Origin: an uncultured Lachnospiraceae bacterium
GTDB taxonomy: Bacteria > Bacillota > Clostridia > Lachnospirales > Lachnospiraceae
Direction: 5' to 3'
Assembly: GCA_947169385.1 (NCBI GenBank)
Contig: CAMVPR010000015.1
Location: 1-56,157, forward strand
DNA: 56,157 nucleotides
Both the position numbers and the translations under genes were made by a program. The notes beneath the pieces are model-generated. The model was given only the letters and a program-made list of their open reading frames with translations, was not told the origin of the DNA and did no database searches. Shown piece after piece: positions 27,075-35,012 of the stretch (position 1 is the first letter of the stretch; each line of letters starts with the position of its first letter).

Positions 27075-29612
27075 CTAGTAAGTTTTCTCAATTGTCAATA
27101 CGTTCTTATCGTCAACATACTCATAGTTGACTTTGTCCATAAGCTTCTTGGTCATAAATATACCAAGCCCTCCTATCGACCTCTTCTTGGCAGGAAGTGT
27201 GACATCCGGATCCGACTTGGCAAGAGGATCGAACTTAACGCCACTATCCTTAAATACTACTCTTACAATCCTGTTAACATAGTCATTGGCAATGCTCACA
27301 TCAACAGTATTCCCCTCTTCCTCATATGCGTAGCTTGCAATATTGACAAATACTTCCTCAATCGCAACATTAAACGCACTTAAGCTCTTATTATCAAGCA
27401 GATCAGAAACCTTGCTTTCAAAATACTCAAGAACACTATAAAGTTCAGAAACATCTGCTTTAAAACTCTTAGTCATAGTACCGTTCCCTTTCTTCTCAAA
27501 GCATAATGCAGTCATATCATCGAACTGCCTTGCATCACCGACAAATGCATCTACAGACCCTATAACGCCCTCCAACAAGCCCTTACAGTCCTTGGTCTTG
27601 TATCTGTTAAGCGCATCTATAAGTCTGTCCTCTCCAAACATCCTCTCCTCAGAGGCAGAAGCCTCCGTTATACCATCGGTATAAACAAATATCTTGTCAC
27701 CATCTTCTAACATTATCTCATGGTTGACATAAGAATAATTCTTCTTAACTCCCAAAGGAAGTCCGTGCTTATCCTTATAAAGCTCGAAATTCCCACCTTT
27801 TCTCATGATTGCAGGATACTCATGCCCCGCATTAGATGTGGTAAGCTTACCTGTCGAAAGCTCAAGTATCCCAAGCCATACAGTCACAAACATATTCTCT
27901 TTATTGTTGGCACGAATACGGTTATTGACGACATTTAACACTTCAGACGGATCTGTCGAGGTAAATGCGTACTCGCTGATCAAGAGCTTGGTTACCATCA
28001 TAAACAGTGATGCCGGAACTCCCTTATCAGACACATCCGCAATCACCATTCCAAGATGATTGTCATCAATCATAAAGAAATCGTAGAAGTCTCCACCAAC
28101 CTCTTTGGCAGGCTTCATAGTTGCATATAAATCAAACTCTTCTCTTTTAGGAAATGTAGTCGGCAAGAACTGCTCCTGAATCTGACCTGCAAGCTTAAGC
28201 TCCGCACCCAGTTTCTCTTTCTCTGAAGTAATCCTGGTTAAATTATCAATATAACTAATCGTGTCATTCTCAAGCTTATAAACAGATTCGTTAAGACTGT
28301 TAATCTCCCTGACACGACTCAAATTATCCTCTAAGTCTTCGCCTATCTTAATATCATCACTGCTCCCGGACGCAAATCTCTTCGCTTCGTCCTTAACTTT
28401 CTTTAACGGATTGGCAATCTCCTTGTTAACATAATAAGAAACCAGAATAACAGCAAGGATAATGGTATACAACGTAGCACCCGAAATCCAATCCATATAA
28501 ATGTTTCTGTCCGTCTCAAGCTCACCGATGTCTTTCTTGACACTAAGTACAGCCTTTATCTTGCCCTCATCGTCCTTAAGAGGCACAAATGTAGTAATCC
28601 AAGGTGATGTCTCTGCTATACCGGTCGCACTCTCAACGACAGTATTGTCAACTTCTCCCTCATATATAATCTTGCACGCGTTAGCATAGCCCTTCTCAGC
28701 TTCTTTGGTAACTTCTCCAAGCTTATATTCTTCCACCTTGCTGCTTTTAGTTACTTTACTTTCGCCATCTTTCTTGGAACGATTGTTGACACTATAAAAA
28801 ACGTGTGTAAATTCATCAAAATCTTTATCAGGTATAACTACATCAATGCACTCTATCTCCTGACCTTTACACAAGTTATCCAAGGCATTTTTAGACTGAC
28901 TATAGCCGATTAATAATTCTTCACTTTCTATATATTCATCAAAATCATCTGCATCCACATAATTAGAAGCCGTAACAGCGGTTCTGTATATAGAATTGCT
29001 ATATTCAGTTAAGAATGCATTCGTGAACCTATTGTAACCGATTATCTCGGCAACAAACGAAAAGAATACCAAAAGAAACGCAATCGACCACATTATGATA
29101 TCGTCCAAATCTTTACACGTTCTGCCGATATCGCGATTAATCTTGTTATCTAAATATGCCGTATCCGATTGCCTAAGGTGTCTTCTACAACGACTGACAA
29201 TCATAAACAGCGCAATGTATAGAAAGAAATTAATTATATCATTGAAATAATATGAATCATTAGTAAACAAGTCAACAATTAAATCTCCCAAACTGCTGAG
29301 AATCATTGTAAATACTATGACCATAACAACCTTGGCTCTGAGAAGGCTGTGTGCAGCCTTATACCCAAGCAGACCGACCACTATATCTATAGTACCTTCA
29401 AACAGGATAAGAACAGAAAATGTCAAGTCCTCTCTTCTTGCTGACACACTTAATAAGCCATCTGCACCACTTGAAGATTCTATTAACGAAAATGCAACTA
29501 GCAAAATACCGGCAAATGTAAGTAAAGCTCCGAATATCAGCATCAATATCGAAACTATCTTAAGAAGCTTCTGAGAAATGTATTCTTTAGAATTGTCTTT
29601 CTTTTTAAACAT
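27075..29612 (-). CDS. Membrane SpoIIE-type PP2C phosphatase with C-terminal RsbW-like ATPase domain
   Basis: 845 residues from the ATG at 29612, preceded by GGTGATGGT. About five to six N-terminal membrane helices lead to an extracytoplasmic region of about 190 residues, another helix near 380, and a HAMP-like linker with a coiled coil. The PP2C/SpoIIE domain follows (VGGDFYDFFMIDD, IADVSDKGVPASLFMM, VYTDGITEASAS, RQFDDMTALCF; all acidic metal ligands present). The last 100 residues are an HATPase_c_2 domain with intact N box (AIEEVFVNIASYAY, Asn757), FKDSGVKFDP and GGLGIFMTKKLMD. Having both domains, it could add and remove phosphate on a STAS partner, probably the neighbouring 98-residue protein. 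Confidence 0.9.
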   Translation of the reverse strand: MFKKKDNSKEYISQKLLKIVSILMLIFGALLTFAGILLVAFSLIESSSGADGLLSVSARREDLTFSVLILFEGTIDIVVGLLGYKAAHSLLRAKVVMVIVFTMILSSLGDLIVDLFTNDSYYFNDIINFFLYIALFMIVSRCRRHLRQSDTAYLDNKINRDIGRTCKDLDDIIMWSIAFLLVFFSFVAEIIGYNRFTNAFLTEYSNSIYRTAVTASNYVDADDFDEYIESEELLIGYSQSKNALDNLCKGQEIECIDVVIPDKDFDEFTHVFYSVNNRSKKDGESKVTKSSKVEEYKLGEVTKEAEKGYANACKIIYEGEVDNTVVESATGIAETSPWITTFVPLKDDEGKIKAVLSVKKDIGELETDRNIYMDWISGATLYTIILAVILVSYYVNKEIANPLKKVKDEAKRFASGSSDDIKIGEDLEDNLSRVREINSLNESVYKLENDTISYIDNLTRITSEKEKLGAELKLAGQIQEQFLPTTFPKREEFDLYATMKPAKEVGGDFYDFFMIDDNHLGMVIADVSDKGVPASLFMMVTKLLISEYAFTSTDPSEVLNVVNNRIRANNKENMFVTVWLGILELSTGKLTTSNAGHEYPAIMRKGGNFELYKDKHGLPLGVKKNYSYVNHEIMLEDGDKIFVYTDGITEASASEERMFGEDRLIDALNRYKTKDCKGLLEGVIGSVDAFVGDARQFDDMTALCFEKKGNGTMTKSFKADVSELYSVLEYFESKVSDLLDNKSLSAFNVAIEEVFVNIASYAYEEEGNTVDVSIANDYVNRIVRVVFKDSGVKFDPLAKSDPDVTLPAKKRSIGGLGIFMTKKLMDKVNYEYVDDKNVLTIEKTY

Positions 29613-29696
29613 ACCATCACCATTAATTGTTACAACAAACAACTGTTTTAATCATTTTATCATAATTCGCTATATATTACCACCAATATAAACTCA

Positions 29697-29734
29697 AAAA
29701 AAGATATAACGAAGCATAGCCTCATTATATCTTT
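29697..29734 (-). terminator. Terminator after the rhomboid gene
   Basis: Minus strand AAAGATATAA pairs with TTATATCTTT around a loop that forms further pairs, followed by a T-run. It separates the rhomboid gene from the phosphatase gene. Confidence 0.8.
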
Positions 29735-29739
29735 AATAA

Positions 29740-30336
29740 TTATAAACTCTCTGTCTGATCATCACCGGGTGATTTCTTGTTTAGGATATAACCGCAAATA
29801 CCACCTACGATTCCGCCTATTATGTGTGCAGAGTTGGCAATGTTATCTTCTACCACAAGTCCCTCATACACCTGCTGACCGAGGAAGAATACCGCAACCA
29901 TAATAAATGTAAGAGGTATCTCACCTTCTTTAAAGCCGGTAAATGATGACATCAGGATAAATGCAAATACAACTCCACTGGCCCCGCATAAGCCGACGTT
30001 TGGGAATAATAATCCGTTAAGAATACTCGTTATAACAGCAGTTATCAGTATGACTTCTATCATAACCTTAGATCCGTACTTCTCCTCCAGCAAAGGTCCT
30101 ATAAGCAATATATAGCTCATATTGCCAATCAGATGCTCCCATCCGGAGTGTCCAAAGACATGAGTTATCGACCTAATCCATGTCATCGGTGAAGAAATAG
30201 GCGCTCTAAAAGTCATAAATACATATTCTACTGCCTTACCTCTGGTAATATAATCTATAAGCATTACCACAAAACAAACAGTAACCATACCGATAACTAC
30301 CGGAGAATTAATTGTAATCTTAAACTTCTTATCCAT
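29740..30336 (-). CDS. Rhomboid family intramembrane serine protease
   Basis: 198 residues with about six membrane helices. The catalytic Ser120 lies in GLCGASGVVFAF (GxSG motif) and the catalytic His171 in NSAHIIGGIVGG. The conserved HLIGNMSYILLIGPLLEEKYG segment of helix 2 is present. Rhomboids cleave membrane proteins within or near the bilayer; the substrate is unknown. The segment before the ATG (GGTAAGAAATAATT) is a weak ribosome binding site and overlaps a Lys/Gly-rich coding remnant. It is transcribed away from the large P1 gene upstream. Confidence 0.9.
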   Translation of the reverse strand: MDKKFKITINSPVVIGMVTVCFVVMLIDYITRGKAVEYVFMTFRAPISSPMTWIRSITHVFGHSGWEHLIGNMSYILLIGPLLEEKYGSKVMIEVILITAVITSILNGLLFPNVGLCGASGVVFAFILMSSFTGFKEGEIPLTFIMVAVFFLGQQVYEGLVVEDNIANSAHIIGGIVGGICGYILNKKSPGDDQTESL

Positions 30337-30338
30337 AA

Positions 30339-30404
30339 TTATTTCTTACCAGTCCCTTTCTTACCATTCTTCTTCTGATTATCGTTAGCATAAGAATAGT
30401 TGCT
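30339..30404 (-). pseudogene. Possible Lys/Gly-rich C-terminal tail remnant
   Basis: Between P1 and the rhomboid gene, one minus-strand frame reads SNYSYANDNQKKNGKKGTGK plus K, then TAA, with a TGA immediately upstream and no start. The basic tail resembles the Lys-rich ends of the large proteins nearby (P2 and P3 end in similar runs), so it may be debris of another family member. It is short and may be chance. Confidence 0.3.
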
Positions 30405-30435
30405 TCAAATCTAATTAGTTTAAAGTTTAGACGCT

Positions 30436-33400
30436 TTACATTCCAATCTTAGGCGCTTCGTTACCACCAGCATTATTAGCCTCATTCTTAACGCCGTTTG
30501 CAAGAGCATTATGGCGTTTAAACTTGGCACGCGGTGTTTCAAAAGCTTTAACGGCCTCTATAAAGTTCTTAGGATCATTGATGAATGTCTCAACCATCGA
30601 CTTCTCATCCACTTGCGCAAGTGCAGCTTTTATCTTAACGTTCATCGCATCCTTATATTTTTCAACAATAAGATCTATGGTATCATTCATAACCTTCTCA
30701 TCAGCCGACATTAAAAGCTTTCTGAGCTTAGCACTTACGGGACTCTTTAACGCCTTATAAACACCGTATCTGGCAACAATATTCATTCCTCTTTCCTGAG
30801 ACCTATGATCATATAAATCCATCACCCCATTATCAGGAAACAGTTTGTTAAGAATATCGTCCTCGGTAATCGGCTTAGGGTTGCCGTTCTCATCAGGAAT
30901 AATATTACCCATTTCATTTCTAGCTACCAACATATCCTGATACTTCTTCTCAAAAAAAGTATCTTTCTTATATGAATCCCAAATACTGAATGCCTCTTCC
31001 GGATGATTCTTAACAATGCTCTTAAACACCGGATCCTTGGACAACTTCTTAATCTCGGCCTTCAGCGTCCTAACACTGACATCAGCCAACTCATTAAGCT
31101 GATCCAGTTTGACATCAGGCTTATATACCTTCTCTAAAAATTCCTTAGTCACAAACCATCTTGCCAGAGCTGAAGCACTCCTCTTATTAGCCATAGAAGG
31201 CATCTTAAGATAAGAATCAGGAGTCTTCTTCTTGGTGTATTCAAAATTAGTAACCATTGTCTTTGAAACCTTCTTAAGCTTGTTCTGAATAGCAATCTGC
31301 TTAGCTGATATCTTGTACATCTCCTTAATATCAGGCTTTTTAACAGCAGCTTCAAACGCTGGTATAAGTTTACCGTTTTTAGTGTATTTAGCTTCAATCT
31401 CAGAAACTTTTTCTAAAAGCTCATCAGTACTCAAGTTACCATATGGTTTACGCTCATTGTTCTCATAGCGCTTACTTCCGGCAAATGACAGTGCAAGCCT
31501 TGCGTCATACAAGGTTATCTGCTTAACCTGACCATTATTCACAATATCTATTGCCGCTACATTTGGTCTTCCATGATATCCGTCAGCGTAGATAAATGAC
31601 TCATCGATATAATCATCGGCTTTTTTCATAATAGTAGATATATTACGTGCAAGCGCATATGATGGTACCGTTCCGTTTCTTAATCCATCTATTGCTTCCT
31701 GTATATCCTCAGTGAATTCCTGATATCTTTGATCACCTTCCACAACATCGCTACCAAAGTTAGCCTCTTCATTAGCCTGAGCCTGTTTCAAGTAAGCTTT
31801 AATCTCTGTAAGCCAATCAACAGCACCTTTAATTGACTCTTCGTACTTCAAAAATGCGTTGTAGAACTCTACATCCTTAGGATCAACGACAACGTCCTGA
31901 TCTTCAGGAACATGCTCTACGTTTATATTGTTATTGATATCATTGTTTATAATGTTACCCTGATTAGGTGCATTTACAATAATCTCATTAATATTCTCTC
32001 CAAACTGAGGAAGAACATCAATCTTGACATCCTTAATCTCAGGCTTAACCTCCACACCATAGTTAGGAAGAGGAACCTTAGCACCCGGCTCCTTAGTTGC
32101 AGTAAACTTGGTATCTTTATTAACCTCTTCGCCCTCTTTAACATCATACTTTAATCCAATCTTGATGTCCTGAGGCTTAATGGCAACACTATCCTTGATT
32201 TCGTTGAAGATAAAATTCTCTCCAGGAGAGTACATAGTGTAAGTAGGATCTACATTACTCTTAGAGCAAGCGTAGAAAAGATGAAGTTCCGGATTAGCAT
32301 ATGCTCTTAACGCTATTGCCTTAGCGTATTTAATCTTCTTACTGAAAGGAGCATCTTTGCCGGCTAACTGCTCATCCGCAATCTCTCTTGCCTTGCGTCC
32401 GTTAATTGTAATATTGTCAATTATATCCTGAATTCTTCCGTTTGAAATAGATTTAATCTCAACCTGATTAATAGGAGTGTAAAGCTCATCAAATGCTTCA
32501 GCAGCCTCATCAAGTTCTTTATCTGTAACATCAGCAAGATCGAGTCCCTTCTTAAAACGGTCACCCTTATTAATCTCAATATTCATTACAAATGCATTGT
32601 CGTTATGTGCAACAATGTTAAGCGCATTTTCAATTTCCTTAGTATGAGCCTCGTTATACTTTTTAATCGCATCAATAGCACCTTTATTTGATTTTTGGAA
32701 TGCGGTTGTACCTTCTTTAGAAGGTACAGAGTTGACCAATGCCTCCATAACATCACCCGCAACCAGGCTGTAACTATTAGCTGTATCTTCAATAGTAAAC
32801 TGTGTCGCAATAGAGTATCCCTTAGGAATCTGCGGTTTAACAACCTCCTCCTTGTTAGGATCAAAATGATCTTCCTTAGAAGGCAAATGATTACCTACAT
32901 TGATAAGGTGAATCTTCTGGTCTTCTGAGAGATTCTTGTCCTCTAAAAGTTTGGTAATCTTACCCATCGACTTAACAATCTTAACCTTGTTAATATCAGA
33001 CTCATGTACGATCATACCTGACTTGAAGTTATTCTTATCCTTAACACCGTATCCCTCCATAAAAGCTTTGTTCATGTTGATTCCGTTAGGATTAACATCG
33101 CTCTTTCTGTTATCACAGTTGGTCCAGTTGCTAAAAACTCCGTCAAGGCCGTACTCCATCTCAGCCACGAATCCAAATACGTCCTTTCTCATAGCCTCGT
33201 AAGTTGTCTCATTCTTGATTTTAATGTTAGCAGGGTACTTTAATTCCTCTTTAAAGAAAATCTGTTTCCTTGAATTATATACCATCTTAGCGTAATCTCT
33301 AAGATGAGCCTTAATATCCTCTGTACTAACTCCCTCTCCATATACAGGACGCTTATTAAAGAAGTCCACGAATTCATTTCCCAGCTTAATCTTATCCTCT

Positions 33401-33663
33401 TTGGATAACTTGCTGATTCTGATTACATCTGCGGTTGTAATCTGAGCATTTCCATTCTTCTTAACACCAATAAGCCATGTTACAAATAAACCTCTCATGG
33501 CGTCAGCGCTTTCAACATTTGCAACGCCGGCCTTCTTCATGGTAGTCTTAAATGCTGTTGAGTTAAGAGGGAAGAAATCCAATGGATTAATCTGAGTTAT
33601 TGTATAATCAATAACCTTGTCATTACCTAAATTCAACTCGTTCATTACTTCGACTTCTTTCAT
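30436..33663 (-). CDS. Large modular protein of unknown function (P1)
   Basis: 1075 residues, no signal peptide or membrane segment. I do not recognise the first 520 residues, which seem helical with Cys and Trp near 180-183. A Pro/Asn-rich linker (about 525-600) follows. Residues 645-725 fit module A shared with P2, P3 and P4 (here YIDESFIYADGYHGR). Residues 828-900 fit module B shared with P2 and P3, with the line LSKDPVFKSIVK. The C-terminus is basic and ends APKIGM. AGGAGG precedes the ATG. A family-type promoter motif lies at 33755-33787. Function unknown; an effector role is inference from architecture only. Confidence 0.75.
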   Translation of the reverse strand: MKEVEVMNELNLGNDKVIDYTITQINPLDFFPLNSTAFKTTMKKAGVANVESADAMRGLFVTWLIGVKKNGNAQITTADVIRISKLSKEDKIKLGNEFVDFFNKRPVYGEGVSTEDIKAHLRDYAKMVYNSRKQIFFKEELKYPANIKIKNETTYEAMRKDVFGFVAEMEYGLDGVFSNWTNCDNRKSDVNPNGINMNKAFMEGYGVKDKNNFKSGMIVHESDINKVKIVKSMGKITKLLEDKNLSEDQKIHLINVGNHLPSKEDHFDPNKEEVVKPQIPKGYSIATQFTIEDTANSYSLVAGDVMEALVNSVPSKEGTTAFQKSNKGAIDAIKKYNEAHTKEIENALNIVAHNDNAFVMNIEINKGDRFKKGLDLADVTDKELDEAAEAFDELYTPINQVEIKSISNGRIQDIIDNITINGRKAREIADEQLAGKDAPFSKKIKYAKAIALRAYANPELHLFYACSKSNVDPTYTMYSPGENFIFNEIKDSVAIKPQDIKIGLKYDVKEGEEVNKDTKFTATKEPGAKVPLPNYGVEVKPEIKDVKIDVLPQFGENINEIIVNAPNQGNIINNDINNNINVEHVPEDQDVVVDPKDVEFYNAFLKYEESIKGAVDWLTEIKAYLKQAQANEEANFGSDVVEGDQRYQEFTEDIQEAIDGLRNGTVPSYALARNISTIMKKADDYIDESFIYADGYHGRPNVAAIDIVNNGQVKQITLYDARLALSFAGSKRYENNERKPYGNLSTDELLEKVSEIEAKYTKNGKLIPAFEAAVKKPDIKEMYKISAKQIAIQNKLKKVSKTMVTNFEYTKKKTPDSYLKMPSMANKRSASALARWFVTKEFLEKVYKPDVKLDQLNELADVSVRTLKAEIKKLSKDPVFKSIVKNHPEEAFSIWDSYKKDTFFEKKYQDMLVARNEMGNIIPDENGNPKPITEDDILNKLFPDNGVMDLYDHRSQERGMNIVARYGVYKALKSPVSAKLRKLLMSADEKVMNDTIDLIVEKYKDAMNVKIKAALAQVDEKSMVETFINDPKNFIEAVKAFETPRAKFKRHNALANGVKNEANNAGGNEAPKIGM

Positions 33664-33754
33664 AATAAACTCCTCCTATCATAAATGCTATATTCACCCC
33701 TTGGGGTTATGTTCTGTATACTGTTTGGGGATAGTCTGGTCTTCCCACAATCCA

Positions 33755-33787
33755 ATAATACCACCCACTGCACAACAAAAGTGCAAC
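33755..33787 (-). promoter_or_regulatory. Family promoter motif upstream of P1
   Basis: Minus strand GTTGCACTTTTGTTGT (33772-33787), 11 bases, then TATTAT (33755-33760) with TG one base upstream. The 16-base element recurs upstream of P2, P3 and P4. The leader to the ATG is about 85 bases. Confidence 0.6.
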
Positions 33788-33854
33788 AAAACACACAATA
33801 AATAGTACATCTTTATTGTTCATACACAACTTATTGTCACATATACACTATTAT

Positions 33855-33916
33855 GTCATTCTGAAACGCAGAAGAATCTTTTAAGATCCTTCGGAACTAA
33901 AGTTCCTCAGGATGAC
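33855..33916. repeat. Palindromic element with GTCATTCTGA ends
   Basis: A 62-base imperfect palindrome: GTCATTCTGA at one end, TCAGGATGAC at the other, with AGAATCTT/AAGATCCTT and a GGAAC...GTTCC hairpin inside. It is related to the exact inverted repeat pair at 33925-33951 and 34816-34842. Confidence 0.65.
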
Positions 33917-33924
33917 CCCCGCCT

Positions 33925-33951
33925 GTCATTCTGAGCGAAGCGAAGAATCTT
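33925..33951 (+). repeat. 27-base inverted repeat, left copy
   Basis: Starts GTCATTCTGAGCGAAGCGAA and abuts the stop codon of the glycerophosphodiesterase-like gene. An exact reverse complement lies at 34816-34842 on the other side of that gene. Such GTCATTCTGAGCGAAGCGAAG units are common dispersed repeats in bacterial genomes. Confidence 0.85.
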
Positions 33952-34719
33952 TCACACCGAAGTATAATCCGTATACACTCCATAGACCCCCATCTTCTTA
34001 TACTTCTTAACCTGTTTCTTGGAATTAACAGTATGAGTAAACACCTTTATTCCCTGCTTCTTAAATATCTTACATACGCTCTTCTTAACATAAGCTTTAG
34101 GTATAGTAACTGTCTTAATATGATTCTTCTTGCAGAATAAAGCAACCTTCTTATATTTAGCTGTATTCTTCCCCTCTATCCTATAGAGTGTAAAAATATA
34201 CTCTTTAAAATCATAGACTTTACTAATCGCTTCATAGTCCTCCTCCGAATATATCTGTGGCACAATCCTGTCAAGCATCGAATCATACCCATTCTCTATA
34301 CATATGTCTACCAGTTTCTTATATACTTTCCTGGCGTTGGCAGTCTTCGTGTCGCCTATTAAATATATGTCTTCTTTGGCAGCAAGCTTCTCCAAAAGGA
34401 CCTCCGCCGTCAGAATAGTATACTTAGAAAGGCTCTGAACATAAGCATAACTTCCGCTACTGTAGTGCACTCCAATCAGATAACCGTCAGAAGTAAAATT
34501 AAGATCCACTTCTACCGCCTTAACCTTATGCTTTAATGTACTCTCTAACGCCTCCAAAGAATTGGTGTAAGATTCACCGTTATACCGCCCACAGGCATGT
34601 ATAAACCTATTGGGTAGCTTATACGCAGCAACCGATTTGACAATCGGTGCTGACACCACTAAGGCTACAATTATTACAAATGCTAGCAATCCGCTGCATA
34701 TTCTACTATTCCTAACCAT
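33952..34719 (-). CDS. Secreted glycerophosphodiester phosphodiesterase-like protein
   Basis: 255 residues. An N-terminal hydrophobic segment (GLLAFVIIVALVVSAPIVKS) is a signal peptide or anchor. The GDPD barrel is recognisable: His41 in RFIHACGRYNGES, a Glu/Asn/Ser turn in place of ENT, Glu70 and Asp72 in KAVEVDLNFTSDGYLIGVH, and His85. The usual HRG reads HACGR, so the first motif is altered, and activity is likely but unproven. C-terminal VYTDYTSV fits the end of the barrel. GDPDs release glycerol-3-phosphate from phosphodiesters. The gene stands alone between exact 27-base inverted repeats. Confidence 0.78.
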   Translation of the reverse strand: MVRNSRICSGLLAFVIIVALVVSAPIVKSVAAYKLPNRFIHACGRYNGESYTNSLEALESTLKHKVKAVEVDLNFTSDGYLIGVHYSSGSYAYVQSLSKYTILTAEVLLEKLAAKEDIYLIGDTKTANARKVYKKLVDICIENGYDSMLDRIVPQIYSEEDYEAISKVYDFKEYIFTLYRIEGKNTAKYKKVALFCKKNHIKTVTIPKAYVKKSVCKIFKKQGIKVFTHTVNSKKQVKKYKKMGVYGVYTDYTSV

Positions 34720-34780
34720 ACATAAACCTCATTCATAAAATATTCACATTAGTCAATTATATCACATTTTAGGCACAAAC

Positions 34781-34814
34781 AAAAGACAGTTAAGCCTAAA
34801 CTTAACTGCCTTTT
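34781..34814. terminator. Terminator downstream of P2
   Basis: AAAAGACAGTTAAGCC...CTTAACTGCCTTTT: an 8-10 base stem with A/T runs on both sides, so it can work in either direction. It is followed directly by the right copy of the 27-base repeat. Confidence 0.7.
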
Positions 34815-34815
34815 G

Positions 34816-34842
34816 AAGATTCTTCGCTTCGCTCAGAATGAC
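34816..34842 (-). repeat. 27-base inverted repeat, right copy
   Basis: Exact reverse complement of 33925-33951. Together the two copies enclose the glycerophosphodiesterase-like gene and its upstream region (about 860 bases). Confidence 0.85.
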
Positions 34843-34887
34843 ATGGCTCAATTTATACACATAGCACACGGTTACACATATGCTTAA

Positions 34888-34985
34888 GTCGGACTCTGTA
34901 AAAACGTCGGTACTTAATAAGCACGACTTTCAGGAGTGCGAATTTAGTACCGCTACGTTTTTGCCGAAGCGAGAGCGGGTCCGAC
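34888..34985. repeat. 98-base nested palindrome
   Basis: The outer arms GTCGGAC and GTCCGAC, inner arms AAAAACGTCGGTACT and AGTACCGCTACGTTTTT, and an apex GCAC/GTGC fold into one long imperfect hairpin. No reading frame is evident. It could be a miniature mobile element or a repeat of the REP/MITE kind. Confidence 0.7.
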
Positions 34986-35012
34986 GTAGCATAGTGTTGC
35001 CGAGTGCGTCAA

